Of a stretch of 64,000 nucleotides of DNA, positions 1 to 12,978 are shown one piece after another (within the stretch, counting starts at the first letter, position 1; the number at the start of each line of letters is the position of its first letter). Under the pieces are notes generated by a model, which ran no database searches, had not been told where the DNA came from, and saw only the letters and a program-made list of their open reading frames with translations. A program made the position numbers and the translations under genes. Source of the DNA: Crocodylus rhombifer (Eukaryota > Chordata > Crocodylia > Crocodylidae); contig JAVSML010000985.1 of the NCBI GenBank assembly GCA_038503035.1, positions 565,372 to 629,371 on the forward strand, read 5' to 3'.

Positions 1-123
1 AATTTGCATATAGTACCATAGACTTAATTCACCCAGAAATGATGCCTTTTTTTGAAAGTGCTGCAAATTTTAGTGCAGGTACTGCTTAAACACCTTTAGC
101 ACCTACTTAAATTGTGTACACAC

Positions 124-143
124 TTTTTTTTTTTTTTTTTTTT
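124..143. repeat. Poly-T run (20 T)
   Basis: An uninterrupted run of 20 T. It could be the reverse-strand poly-A tail of an old retrocopy, but no recognisable body is attached. Confidence 0.9.
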
Positions 144-2844
144 ATTAATATATTTTGTGTTCCAGGTCAAATCAGTTCCAAATTTTATCAGTTGAACAGA
201 ACTCAGTCGTTCTAAAAACAGATCAATTGAACAGGCAAAAGTCAATCATTCTAAACATGATGTCTGGTGCTACAGCCAGCAGGCATTCTCCATCCCAGGT
301 GCTCACCCTGGGATTTCAGATGCTCCCAAATCTGTTGGCAGGCATCCTACATGCATGCCCAAGGCCAGAGATCTTGGGGGATTTGGATGCTCCCACTTGA
401 TCTGAGCCAAAAGGCCAAGTGATAGTGTACAAACTGTGCCAGATATCAGCTCAACACTAAAAGGCTTATGATTTACCACATTGTTCATTGGTTGGGCCCC
501 AGCAGAGTCAACAGCATGTCAACTCACGGAGACCGCACAGCTCAGCACTGCTCAGTATGCGTGTGTGTACACCTGAGAGCCCCCACTTATGACTGGAAAT
601 GTGTGTTCTTGTCACGAGTCCTGGGATCCTCCAAAAACATATATAGAGATGCTCCCAGCAACCTGCTCTGGCTTCACCTTGTGGAGGGTGCCGTCACACT
701 AATCAAATGCAGCAGGCTGAGAGGGGGCGTCAGGGATTCTGGGTGAACTGCTTAGACCCGTTTGGTGATGTTTGCCAGACATGTACGGCTGGTGAAGAAA
801 CAGGAATCATTAGAAATGGAAAAGAAAGGCACACATCAGCTGTGGAAGTGAAGAGGAAGTTAAAATGTATTCAGGGTTGTGGGTCACCATGCTTTTTAAG
901 GCTTCCACACTGAGGGGGACTGCGTGCAATGGGCACTACCATATGTCTTATTCAGGTGGGCTTCACTAAGCAATCTTTACGGTAGCTTTGCATCAGCATG
1001 TCAGTCTTTTGGCTAAGATCAAGCAGTTTTTGGCACCAAGAGGAGGGTGTTAGGACTGTCTCTGGCCCTTGTGGTGCCAGCCTGGTATTCCTTTATGCCT
1101 ACTGCCTTGCCTGTTCCTTCCTGGTATAGCAACTGCATGGTTTTTTTAAGGGCCACACACGCGCACACAAAAGTTCCCATCAGTATGTTTGCCATATATG
1201 CACCATATAATTTTTAGTCATGCTCAGTGTTGGCTGCATTTAATCAACTTCATAGTTTGGTTTCCATTACTAAGCAGTTCAAAAATAAGCAGTGTATTTA
1301 ATGAGGTTTCCTTGTATGTGAATGCAAGATTAAGGGATTGGTGGCGGGGGGTAACCTTATCTTATATTTGAGTAAATGTGGTAGGAACAGCACAGAAGTG
1401 ATGTGTCACCTAGTTTGTGGGCGTCTATAGGACCAAACCAGCAGTGCCTCAAGCAGTGCTGGCTCCCTCAAGGTGCTATGTGCTATGAGTGCTTTTTGCT
1501 TTGCTTGCTCCCTGTGCTTGGGACACTTTTAGGGGAGCCCAGAATTGATTGTATGGGCCCTATATGGCTCCTCCAGCGTGGGAATTCTCGTGGCCCATGG
1601 ATGTGGATAGAAATGTCAGACAGTGGTCAGGATGGTGGAGGCTAGAAACTGCTCTAACCTGCTCTGGAAGCCTGTATTTTTACAGTTTGGTAGAACTCCT
1701 GAGAATCACTCCTTACAGGGCCTGATCTCGGGTACATGCTGAAGTTAAAGGGAATCTTTCCATGGGCTTCAGTCAGCAACGGATAAGACGACAGGTCAGT
1801 ATGTCTCAAGCATGCTTACGAGTGTAGAAGGAAAAGGAATAGCCTACGTGCCCTCAGCCCGAGTGAGTTCTAGCAGGGTTACCTCTACTTCTTTGGCTGA
1901 CCTGTACTCAATTCAAATAGCAGAAAGTTCCAGAGCAGCAACATAAAAAAAGTCTGCAGTGTTTCCGTTAATGGGGACATAGAGCAACTGCAGATATGCC
2001 TTTGACTGTAAGGTTGTTAGCACTTTAATTGCTGGAAGGTATTTATATTCCTCAGTTAGGCAAAAAATGATGCTACAGTGTTTCTTTTTTAAAAACATTT
2101 GAACCAGGTGAAATGAATAAGATTGTCATAAATAGGCAGGTTCCCCTCAAACACAGCCTTTGAAAAGGCACCTGTTTTTGGCAAAGGAAATCTGTTTTGC
2201 AGAGCTTGTTATAGCCACATGGTCCAAGAGTGGTGTTACCAACGTACAGGGAAAGTGATATAACCAATAGCTGCCAGTTGGGTTTCTGTACCTTGTTACA
2301 TGGCAGGCTGTTACATTTTCCAGAATACGCAGCTTAGCTAATGCTGCTTTGTTTGGTTCAAGTAAACTTCTCTTGTCGTTGCTGTGCATACAGTCACCTT
2401 GTTGTGTGGAATTTGTCCTTCCCTTGGCTGCTTGCTTCCCTGCAGCTGGCTCCTCATTTCTGCCTGCAACAAACAGCAGCCTTATACTGCTGCTCTCTCA
2501 TTCTCAAAAGTAACAGGAGATAGGTGCTGCCATTATACCCATCTTGCTGGGTAGCTAAATAGGCTGTTCCCAAAGTCTGTGTCTGTATCTTTCCCCTTGT
2601 GACTTTGATAATAGCATCACTTTATAGCTCTAGGAATAGTTTATATTAAGTTAAATGCTACCACCACTGGTTCCCTTTAATCTGTGGCCTCACAAAAGGT
2701 TCAGCTCCACTAATATGTAATAATGCTGAGAACCTCTAGCGTGCTTTATGGCTTAAATGCAGTTAGGAATCATTAATAAAAATGCTCTGCTTTTCCATAA
2801 TGACTTCCTTTTGAGGTTTGGAAAGCACTTTGGTAGATGCTAAT

Positions 2845-2990
2845 GAATTCACAATTGCGGCTCCACAGCAGAGGTAGCGGGAAAAGCATTTCCCCTGTTC
2901 CACAAAGGGGGAAAGTGAGGCAGAGGAAGACTGAGTTGCCTTCACCCAGGTTCCCTCAGCAAGTGGATGTCCAAGCCCTTTAGCCCCTAT
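2845..2990 (-). repeat. Degenerate MIR-like SINE
   Basis: The order GGGGAAAGTGAGGCAGAGG, then a TTGCC box, then CAGCAAGTGG follows the reverse complement of the MIR core (gaggaaactgaggcacagagag, cttgcccaaggtc, gctagtaagtgg). Identity is low, so this is an old copy and the call is tentative. Confidence 0.4.
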
Positions 2991-3221
2991 GTAAATGAAC
3001 AGAACTTAATTATTACCGCTCTGCAAACCAAGTCACTTACTTACTTTCTGTAACAGTCAGATGTGGGAGAATTCAGCTGATCTGATCTCACCCAACATGG
3101 AGACAGTAGAGAATCCAACCTGTGGCCTTTCTCCATTTTTCCTTGTAGATATCTATTGATTTATTTTTCTTGTTTTCCCTTGTCCTTCCCACCCCCACTC
3201 AAATGAATCTATAGAGTAGAG

Positions 3222-4323
3222 CAGGGATGTCAAAATCAGATTTGTTAAGAGGGCTGCAAGCTCTTCTTATCGGATGTCCGCACTCTGGAGCTCATGCTAG
3301 CAGTCCCTGCAGTGCCATGGGCAAGCGCTCTTCAGTTAGTGGTGGGGCTTCTTGTGACGGCAATCAGTACCCAGACCCTGCAGAGACATGGAGTGTGTGG
3401 GTGAGAGATACAGACAGACCCTGCCAGGATACTGTGTGTGACCCTGTGCCACCACAGATGGAGCCTGGGCACTGGCCACAGCAGCAGGGCATCCCACAGT
3501 GGCAACCCACACCACAATGACAAGCAGAGCATTGGCAGCCACCGTGACACTGGGCAAAGCCCCGCAACTGCTGGGCTTCCTGTAGTGATAGATTGCACCC
3601 TGGTGGCAGCTGGGGCTCTGGCAGCTTGAGCAGCACAGAGGGCTGAAACTCTGAAACCGTGGTCAGAGCTGCAGCTCTGGCTGTGATGGCACTTTCCCAC
3701 ATGGGCAGCCAGAGCCCTGACTTCTGCCATGATATGGGCAGCTCCACTGGCACCACAGGCAGAAGCCCCTTTGCTGCGACCAGAGTCAGGGCACTGGCCA
3801 CAGTGGCAGGACTTCCCACAGCAGCAGCCCGCATCCTCGTGGGAGCTGGGGCACTAGCAGATCCAGTAGCACTGGGGTCAAACCCAGACATTGCAGCCAG
3901 AGCCCCAGTTCTGGCTGTGATTTATAGGGCTTTGTGGCAGCCGCCAGCACCCTGGCTTTCACCAGGACACAAATAACTGCAGCAGTACTGCAAGCCAAGG
4001 CCCTGTCACTATGGCCAGAGCTTTCCACAGTGACAGGCTGCATGCTGGTAAGAGCTGAGGACACAGGCAGATCCAGTGGCACTGCAGTCAGAAACTCTGC
4101 CCTGCAACCGTGCTGCCCATTGAGCAAGTCTTTTTTGCTCCAGCTTCAGCTGTGGAAAAAGGGCTTCTGCCTCTGGCACTGTCATGATGCTGTCTCTGGG
4201 GTGCCTGCTGCCTCTGCAGGAAGCCCCACTGCAATGGCCAAAAGCAAGACAAAAGTCTGCAGGCTGGATGACCTGGGTCAGCAGGCCAGGTCTAGCCCAT
4301 GGGCCATGTGCTTGACATTCTTG
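3222..4323. mobile_element. Non-autonomous hAT-like transposon with GC-rich core
   Basis: The element begins CAGGGATGTCAAAATCA and ends GTGCTTGACATTCTTG, whose reverse complement CAAGAATGTCAAGCAC is an inverted match of the kind seen at hAT ends (CAGGGGTGTCAAAC type). The flanks are GAGTAGAG at 3214-3221 and GGGTAGAG at 4324-4331, which match at 7 of 8 positions, as expected for an 8-bp hAT target duplication. The 1.1-kb interior is GC-rich and repetitive; related blocks (…GATCCAGTGGCACTGCAGTCA at ~4062 and GATCCAGTAGCACTGGGGTC at ~3860) recur roughly every 200-235 bp. Overlapping open frames on both strands (up to 175 codons) reflect base composition and encode no transposase. Near the right end, GGCCAGGTCTAGCCCATGGG resembles the 'ratio of lost sites' type ends common in vertebrate hAT MITEs. 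Confidence 0.7.
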
Positions 4324-5095
4324 GGGTAGAGGGAAATTTAAATACCCTAAATTTCAAGGGGGTGGGACAGAGAGTAGAATTGACATGTTTTTGCAAGCGA
4401 CTACACAACGCACCTGTCACTCAACAGCTTCCTGAGCTTTGTACTGACACCCCCTCCAGGCACTCTACTCCCCTCATGCTTCAGTGTTATTTTCCATGAT
4501 TACAGGATTGGAAATGGGATTCTGCCTTTCAGATCTGGAATGCAAATACTGCCTCCCCAGATGCTGTTTAAGTGTGTAGTGTTCTGCGCTGCTTTGAAAT
4601 ATAATTTGAATATCAAACCCTTTTCTTTGCTGTGCTGTGCTGTGTGCTAGTTTCCAGGAGAGCAGGCTCAGGGGTTCTCTGAGGTTAATAAATACTTTAA
4701 AGTTCATTGGCAGTGCACTGTTTTAAACAAGTGGCAATAATAGTACAGCCAGAGTTGGGCCCCAAAAATAAATGCAGCTGGACGCCAGAATATTTGGAAT
4801 GTGTTTTATTTAAGTGGTTGAACTGTGTGTTTTGGCCATTTTGGGCTTACTGTGGGGGGAGGGAAGGGGGTGCACTGTAACTACAAGAGGCTGAGGCAGG
4901 ATAAAAAGTCCATTGTGAACAAGGCTAATCTCAGTTGAAGCAGTAATTTATTTCAAAGCAAAAGTGTTTTGTAGTCTGTGTGTTCTTGCAGCAAAGAGGT
5001 GGGTTGTCTAAAGGCCAGAGATGATTTGGAACACTTGCTTCAATTATTGCTGCCCTTGACAGACCCCACTGTAACCTGACAAGGTTTTTTGGGTA

Positions 5096-5190
5096 AATCT
5101 GGTAGCTTTTATTGACCAACTCGGATACTTGGAAAATTCTTCCTAATGAGCTTTTGGGCACAAACAACCTTCATAAGGCTGAAGAAGCAT
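5096..5190 (+). repeat. Interspersed repeat fragment (ACCAACT / AGCTTTTGGGCA family)
   Basis: It contains GGTAGCTTTTATTGACCAACT followed by GAGCTTTTGGGCACAAAC and CTTCATAAGGCTGAAGAAG. The same order of blocks occurs at 47125-47213 and, partly, at 38711-38755, so this is a dispersed family. I cannot assign it to a named class. Confidence 0.5.
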
Positions 5191-5252
5191 CTGCAGACTG
5201 TCTGTGCTCTTCCAGGATGGAGTGGTAAAGCAACCAGAGGCAGGGTTTTTGT

Positions 5253-5293
5253 GGAGAGAGAGAGAGAGAGAGAAGAGTGTTTCAGAGAGAGAG
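5253..5293. repeat. (GA)n microsatellite
   Basis: Two GA tracts (about 18 and 12 bases) are separated by AAGAGTGTTTCA. Confidence 0.9.
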
Positions 5294-6968
5294 AATATTT
5301 TAATGTTCCTAATAATGGACCTTCCCTGAAGAAGTAGGATGAAATGTCCAGGAGTTGAGCTAACGGGGTGTAAGTGGGGCATCAGCCTTCAGTGTTGCTG
5401 CTGCCCAGGGTGCAAAACTGCCCAGCTGCACCTCTGGAAATGTCCCTCTTGCCGCATCCCTTCAACTGACCTTGTTCTAGATCTGTTCGCTTGCAGCTCC
5501 CCTCCCACCTTTTTTTCCCCTGTACAGTTGGCTGGTTACTCATCTGATGTCTGCAATATCCCATTGGTTTTCTTTTACCCTCCATGTTTCCTCCTTTCCC
5601 CTGGCTCATTCCCATCCCTCATGCCTCATTCTCCCTTTTGACACAGTCCCATGCTTTGGCTGTTCTCTTCTTTGCAACAGCAACAAAAAACTTTGCTCCT
5701 CTTGACTCTTTCTTGGTGCTAGGGGATACAAAGGAGGGGAGCTGCCCGTGGCAGAGTGAGCTATGAACAGAGCTCATAACGTTATACTAGGTGTTTGTAG
5801 CTGAGCCATGGTTATAACTCAGCTCTTCCAATCTTCTGGCTTCTGAATTCCCAACCCTCCTTTTTGGGGCACTTTTCTGAAGTACCAAGGCTCTGCCTTG
5901 ATGGGGCATGGCCTGATTGTGGCACTGGGCAGACGCTGGAAAAGTTCGTCCTTGTTAGTTTTCTGCTTTCTAACTAATTAAGTGCTTTCATTTATTGCAT
6001 CATTTCTTTCAGTTTTCTAGAGAAACATTGTTCTATTTGTTCAGCTTTATAAGATCACCTTTTGGCTGTGACTGGTTTGCTCTGTTAGTCATCTTGCCTG
6101 CTCTGTCTTTACCTTCAGCCCTCTCTGCTAACACGGATCTCTCTGTCTTGACTCTCCTTTGTCACACTTCACTGCGTTCTCTTGGCTACGTTTTTTGTGC
6201 ATCTTTACATCCCAGTGCACCAGGATCACAAGGTTCATGAATGATGCATTTTATACAATAGCAGGCATGCTGTTTCTCCTGCCTTGCATTTGATTTCATA
6301 CTGTCCCTCCTCTTTCAATAAGTTTTTTGTATTGACAACCCATAACCTCATCTTGGATGTTGTCAGGGGATGTAGCAGGAGATTATGGGCAGCTAATGCA
6401 AAATAACCAGAGTTGTTAGTACTATGGGGACTGTTTAAAGCTGTAAAATGAACACACCAGCTGGTGGCTTCTGCTAAAATCATGAGACACAAACAGTGAG
6501 TTGCATAGCTATGGCATTATCATTGTGGTGTTTCAAAGTTAACTCATTGAATTGACTGGAGCAATTCATGCCTTTCAGTTGCTTTGTTCTGGATGGGTCT
6601 CATAACTTTAAGTTGCATCATTTTACTCTCAGGTTAGTTTATAAACTTTTTGTGCCCGTCATGAAGGCTGAAAAGATTTGGCTGATTTTGGTTTCTATAG
6701 TGCTGTCCTACAGCAAGAAGGGTATATTATCAAGCCAGTTCCTGTGGGATCAGTCCACAAAGCCCTAAAAATAATACATGTTTTATTTGAAATCTGCATT
6801 CAGCTCTACAGTTCTAGGTGGCTTTTCAGGTCACCTTAAAACAAAACTTTTAATTGAAGAAGTTCATTAGACTGTGACTGTTTCACAGAATCATTTTGAA
6901 AATGCCAGTATATGCATACGCATGTATGTATTAGATAGCATTTCTGAGCTTACCATTATTTCCTACAG

Positions 6969-7233
6969 CAGTGATTTTTTTTTTTTCCCCTAACCAGGGT
7001 GTCAGGGCACCCAGGGGTGCTGCAAGATCCTTTGTAGGGTGCCTCGAGATGTGAGGAAATAAGCAGGTAAAGTGAGGCTCAGTTCCTGCCTGGCTGTTCA
7101 CCTGCCCATCCTACCTGACCCTCCTCAAGGAAATGAGTACTGTAATTAATAAGTTAGTTTTTTTAAATGGGCTGCTGCTTGATTCACAAGTTATGGAGGG
7201 GCATCTTGAATCTAAAAAGAGTGAAAGCCACTG
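6969..7233. mobile_element. hAT-like MITE, 265 bp, with 8-bp target duplication
   Basis: It starts CAGTGATTTTT and ends GAGTGAAAGCCACTG (reverse complement CAGTGGCTTTCACTC), giving CAGTG-type inverted ends. The flanks TCCTACAG (6961-6968) and ACCTACAG (7234-7241) match at 7 of 8 positions, the size expected for hAT. The interior (GATGTGAGGAAATAAGCAGG, then GGAAATGAGTACTGTAATTAAT) is homologous to the element at 51211-51482, so both belong to one family. It has no coding capacity. Confidence 0.75.
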
Positions 7234-8830
7234 ACCTACAGGTATGGTAATGTATTAAGGAGCCATTTTCTTTCAGAGCTTTATAAAAAATTTAAAGTTC
7301 ACAAACATTTCTTTTAATACAGTTCCTCTGTAAACTAATCCTCAGGTAATTTTCAGCATCTTCCTGAGTCACTCCTCCACTTAACTTACACTGCTTGCTT
7401 GGTACTACTTTGATTTAACAACCCATTCAAATTACCAAAATACACAGAGGCAGTACCTCCTCTGGGCGTGTTTTCTCCTTACCAGCCCCTAGTGCTTTAT
7501 GGCAGAGATAAGAATGGCTTGCTGTAGGATTTGTTAACTACTGGGTAGTTTCTGTGTTTGTACAGAAGCAATTAACTGAGATTGTCTGTCTGTCTGTAGA
7601 ACGCTGCAAAATGTTTGCAGTGGAGTGCAATCAGGGACACAGCCTTGCTTCAACAAAGCAGTCTGCGTTTCTGTCTTCTGGTTGATGCACAGCATGGATG
7701 AGCACGGAGGGTCTTGAGCAGTCCCCTGGTTCTGAACAGCCTTTGGATCCTCTAAAGGATAAACCCTATTTCTCATTAACACCGCATTGCCCAGACTAAA
7801 ACCGGTAAGTAGCAGGTCAGTGGAAAGAACCCCCCATGCTTTTCTGAATAGCAAGTCTCCTGAGTTTGGGGTATGCATCAAGCTACTGACCCTCCCTAAC
7901 CTGCTTAGACCAGCTCATTGTTACAGCAAACGCAGACAGAAGCTAGTTGTATGATGGAAAGCTGGCAAACGCATGTTTCCAAAGCCCTCCCAAAAACATA
8001 GAAGCTGAGCACGCTTGTTAATCCGCTCAGCATGAAGTGCACCATGTGGCTCTGAGACTGGCATTGGGTAGGGGGGTCACAATGTGGGTGTTCTTGCAGC
8101 AGCAGCTATAAAGCTCAGGGAAATAGATTTAGAATATGTGCCTCATCCCATCAGCACATCCCCTCACCAGCCAGCGACTTGAGGAGCTGAAGAAAAGGAG
8201 GGGCTGACAGCTCCTCCTACAGTGAGTAATAGGCATCATAGCCTTTGGCCTCAGATTTTTTATATGGTTTTTGCAACAAGTTACCTACATCTATAATATC
8301 CACAATATAGTTTAAATAGAAGTGCTGTCCCAAGCAAGACATAACCTTGTTTTTAGAACACTGCTCTTCCTGCTTGTAATTAAGCTGTAAATCCATCTTC
8401 CACTTCCAACTTGTCTTTCCAAAATTAAGGAAGCCAGATGCGCTTTGGGCATCTCTCTTCTTCCTTGTCTGTGATTGTATTGTAGACGGCTGCTATGGCA
8501 ACAGCATCCTCTGTGATTTATCCCCCGCCCCCACCCAACCTACTGGGTTTTATTTTTTTCTTTCCTATCTTCACCTGTTTCCATTTTTCAGGATCAAAGT
8601 CTCACGTTTTATGTTAATGGAGGTGGTTGACGACTTTTTTTATAAACAGCTCTCTGCCCACAGATCTAGAAAGAGAAAGTTTAATAAAGAAGGGCACACC
8701 GTAGACTAGGAAAGGTCTGGGTTGAAGTTTTCTGCTTTTTGCAGTATTTCTTTTTTAAACTATTTTTAGCAGGTTCTAAACTAGACATACTTACCTTTTT
8801 ACCATCAAATTCTGTGTCTATGGACTCCCA

Positions 8831-9000
8831 CAGCATTCTTGCAAGAAAGCTGAGGTTGGATGAATGGACTGTAAGGTAGATAGAAAGCTGGCTGGATTGT
8901 TGGGCTCAACAGATACTGATTAATGACTCGCTGTCTAGTTGGCAGCCGATATCAAGTGGAGTGCCCCACAGGTCGGGCCTAGAGCCAGTTTTGTATATTT
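8831..9000 (+). mobile_element. CR1 LINE fragment (reverse transcriptase region)
   Basis: The stretch TGGATGAATGGACTGTAAGG … TGGCAGCC … CAAGTGGAGTGCCCCACAG matches the part of CR1 ORF2 just before the RT catalytic box and aligns with 26870-26990 of the larger copy in this window. The GVPQ motif is altered (GVPH) and stop codons interrupt the frame, so this is an inactive fragment. Confidence 0.8.
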
Positions 9001-9559
9001 GTATATTTTAAGGGTATTTCAAACTTAAATAATGAGAAGTAATATAAATGCGTAAAACCCAGGAAATCTGTGATGCCCATCCTTAAAAATTACCTGCAGA
9101 TTGGAAAGAACGGGTACTCTGGTCGCTTCTCTGTATGCATAAGGAGAGCCTAAAGGGGCAGGTCTGTGTGCTCAGATTTTTTGCTTTAGAAATTTAATCT
9201 GATCTAGTCTCCTTGGAAGACTGCGTGGAAAGCTGGAGAGCTAGCAGGAAGTGCTGAAAACAGGGAAGTTGAAAGGTACAATAGATCTGCTTTAAAATGC
9301 TTGGCAATACTGGTTTTATATTTAAATGATCGAAGATGTGACAGTAGGTACCCCCCAGAATTACTGATGTGATAAAATGCCAGCAGCTCAGGCAAAAATG
9401 TCTCCCTTGGGAAGCACCTTCTTTGCATTTTTAAGAAACCTCCTGTGAGGGGGCCTTTCCAGCGGTCATCTATTTCCCAATTCCACTCATTTTGAAGGGG
9501 AAGAGCAGGAAGTTCCCGCATCCTAGAGCCCTCTGAGTGAAACATCCTGCCAGCTGCCA

Positions 9560-9561
<2 letters not shown>

Positions 9562-9589
<28 letters not shown>
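9562..9589. repeat. Poly-T run (28 T)
   Basis: 28 consecutive T. It is possibly the poly-A end of a minus-strand retrocopy, but the adjoining sequence is not recognisable. Confidence 0.9.
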
Positions 9590-9593
<4 letters not shown>

Positions 9594-12126
9594 CAAAGGG
9601 TATCCAACTCAGTTGTGTCAATTTGCCACAGTTTGGGCAATATAGTATGGATGGAGAGTTAAATACCTGGAAAGTCAGGATCCCATACCTGTTCCAATTC
9701 TTAATAGCCTATCAGGCTCAATAGTTTCTGCAGCCAGGGCACATAAGGGAGTGATGTGTGAGTAGCATCCTGACCTGTTGCCATGGACTCCACATCCTGA
9801 ATGACCAGGGACCTGTTTACTGCTGGATTGACTGAGTGGCCTTTGCAAGTCTGGAATAAGGCTTTAAACTCATGCCTCTGTGGTATGGTGTCTTAGCTGT
9901 TCTGCCACTGTGCCTGAAGCTGGGAGAAAGGTGTCTATTAAAGATTAAAACCCCTGCTGCTTTTTTCTCCTGCTCCTCTACTCTGGGTCTCCTGGGAACC
10001 CAGCAAAAACAGGGAAGATAAGACTTGCTCATAATCTTAGAATTTCCTAATTGGAAACCATTTTTAGAGGAGCTAAAGATTTCATATTATTAGTTTGAAG
10101 ACATTGCCCGCCTTTGTTTGACTTGCTCTTTATATTTGTATCTCGCCTGGGCTTGTTCAAAAAAAAAAGTGAAGTGTGGTTTCTTGTCTTCTAAAGTGAA
10201 GTTTAACTCCAGGTAGTTAAAACTACAATGTCAGTTTTAACAAACTTCTCTTTTTGCTGAAAACCCTGTTTTGCAAGTACACAGTGCGCCATAGTGACAC
10301 TAGAGAAAAGAGTCTTCCTCAACCCAATAAGAAAAACATCAACATTTGTACAATTAGGTTAGTAGCACTCCATGGTTTTATAGTTGCTCCGCTCTTTGTC
10401 ATCTTCCCAAGTTATCATATCTGGTGAGTTGATATTTTACTGTTAACACTGCACAGTGAAATAAGAGCAAGATTGGATTCTCCTCTGTTTTGCCCAACAG
10501 TGCTTGCAGTGGGTACAAGTGGACCGTGAGAGGTCTTGGTCATGAGAGGTGCTACATCCCAAGAGCAAGGCTCTTCCCCACCCCCTCAAAACTCACCCTC
10601 TGATGATATCAAAGTGTGGTAGATGAGGTGGGGACCACCCGGACTGCACTGTGGCCAAAAAGAGGATACCAGTGGGTAGTTACAGGGGGTTCTAATCCAA
10701 TTCTCCACTTCTATAATCCTGGGCCTAATATAAACTACCATGGTCTAAGTTGTGATTTGAGGCAGTCTACAATTTCATTGGCTCCCAAGGATCTCCCAGA
10801 TGTCAGTCTTCTCATGTGCCTCACCACCACACCATGAGCTCTGTAAAACAAAGTGTGCCAGCTTGTCAATGGGGTGGTTGAGGCTGACATGGACATATGA
10901 TGGCAAAGGATTTGGAGCCTCACTATGTCCTAGTGATAGCAGTTGCTGTGGAGATGGATGAGCAGTGGCTTGCCAAGCAAGCAGAGGAAAAACATAAAGA
11001 ACATGGAGACCAGGATGAGATGCCATGCAGGTCAAGGAGCAGGGCATATCTTCCTATAAACCTACCCATCTCTCCATTGCCTCAATACCAGTCCCTTCCC
11101 TGGCTGCCTCCCCTGCCTCCAACACCCTTAAAAGGTACCAGCATACTCCACCCTCACCTCTGCTCAGAGGCCATCCCTTGACCACATGTGCTTGCCCTGA
11201 GACCACCCTACCTCTCTCCTTCCCCACCTCTCGGAGGACATCTGTAGCAAATGGATTGAACTCCTCTCCCTATTCCACCTTGGACTACTCCACTCTGGTT
11301 CTCCTGTGCCTGCTCTCCTGAAATGGTTCGGTGAGAGTCCCTGCTGATTGTTTCACACCAGTTCTTCCTTTGACTTCACTGCTGTGTTTGAGACTGACAT
11401 TTATCCTTTTCTGCTTTTTCTTTTCATGTAAACCATATAATGTTCTCCTCCTGAGGAAGCTATGGTGGTGGTATTTTTCCATGTGAACAGATGTTTTAGG
11501 CCATTGGGCAGTCTTTATGACTCCCAATGAATTCACATCCAAGCATGTTAATGTAAAAATGCTTTGTGATATTGTCCCCACCACACCAGTTCACCCTGTG
11601 CACAGCATGTGCGTATTCCTGGTTGAAGTGAAATGCCTTATAAAAATTCTCTGTCACATTCTTCATATCCTTTGGCATATCTGGAAGTGCCACCATAACT
11701 CTGGATCCCTTGAGAACTACCAGTTTTCTGTAATGCAAAAACAAAATGGACCCCAGTTAAAGTGAAAGGCAGTCCATTTTGAAACAACTTTAAAAGTTTT
11801 AATGGAAACAAGTTCTATGCAGCACTTAGTTACCTAATGGAAGGCATTGCCACAGGATATTCAGGAGGCACATGGCTGGGAAGGAGCTAAAGAATGATTA
11901 GACATTTAGGGGATGATATTTACTGTTTGCATAAGATTAAAAAATAAGAAGAATGCTTGTCTCATGTTTTGGAGAACAAATCGATGAGTTAGCTACTTGC
12001 AACTAGGAAAAAAAACTTTTCCCGTAAATCAGTCGTTATCCGTTAGTAGGTTTCCTGCATTAGCTTCCAGAGCCCAGCCAGTGTTTAAGATGGGGGTGGG
12101 GGTTGATAGTACAGGGGTTAGCAACA

Positions 12127-12275
12127 GTAGAACATAAGAGCATAAGAACTGTTACTTACTGGTTCAGACCGTAGGCCCATCTAATCGAGCATCTGGAGGG
12201 CCCGATTCAAAGGCCATCCCTCTCACTCCCCTGCTTAATTGCTCTTGTGTTGCACAGTGGCAGAGTGAATTGACT
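12127..12275 (+). repeat. Dispersed repeat (ACATAAGAGCATAAGAAC family)
   Basis: It begins GAACATAAGAGCATAAGAAC, continues TGGTTCAGACCGTAGGCCCATCT and ends near CACAGTGGCAGAG. The same beginning and end occur in reverse at 47796-47878 with the middle shortened. Repeats opening this way with a 'ggtcagacc…ggtccatct' block are familiar from turtle and crocodilian genomes. I do not know the formal family name. Confidence 0.55.
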
Positions 12276-12761
12276 ATAAGCAGTATTTTTTCTACCATAT
12301 CTTTTTCATTTGCAGCCTCCAGCATTTAAGGTCTAGGTCTAGGAAGCTCTAATTCAGAGGCTGTATCCCTAACTCCCAGGCTCAATAGCTATTTGGCTGT
12401 GGGCCAGAATAACCCAGCCTGGATCTGAGGCCAGCCAGCATTTACACCCAACCATTGCTTCCTCCCATGACCTGGCTGCAGCCCAGTGGAAGTAAAACCT
12501 CTTCCCCCTTCCAGTCAAGCCCCTACCATCCCATTGCAGCATGGTGCTGACAAAGCACCCTGCACCTAAATGCCACCAAAGCCACAGCTCCTCCGCCAGA
12601 TCCAAAGGCTCTGCAGGTTGCTGGCTGCTCCCATAGTAGTGGCTGTGTAGGTTCTAATAATCCACTTGAGAATTTTTATACCGCATTTTCTTGTATGTAA
12701 CTCGCACTTTTGTTTCCAAAAACAAGCTGCTGGAAATCTGATTCCTCATTTTATAGTTTGT

Positions 12762-12978
12762 CAGGGGTTTTCAACCTTTTTTGGTTGGTGTACCCCTGGC
12801 AGCCGGTCAAAGCAGGGAGTCCCATGGCCAGTCGACAAGCGGGGAGGGGTCCCCCGTGTGCAGTGGTGAAACCAGAAGTGCCACTGGTGAAACCAGAAAG
12901 TGCTCCCACTTCTCCGCTCTGCTTGGATGGCATACCACATACACCAGGGGTTTGGGTACCCCTGGTTGACCACCCCTG
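12762..12978. mobile_element. Possible short hAT-like element
   Basis: It begins CAGGGGTTTTCAACC and ends GGTTGACCACCCCTG, whose reverse complement CAGGGGTGGTCAACC matches at 13 of 15 positions. These are typical hAT-type ends. The 8-bp flanks (TAGTTTGT and GTATATGT) match only at 4 of 8 positions. The boundary is confused by the palindrome at 12922-13001, which crosses the proposed right end. Confidence 0.4.

Noticed and set aside
3227..4329. Cluster of 60-175-codon open frames
   Set aside because: They lie inside a GC-rich hAT-like element on both strands with no recognisable protein similarity.
11285..11744. Minus-strand open frames with a VALPDMPKDMKNVTENFYKAF stretch
   Set aside because: The peptide looks protein-like and could be a decayed transposon or retroelement piece, but I could not link it to any family and there are no boundaries to support an element.
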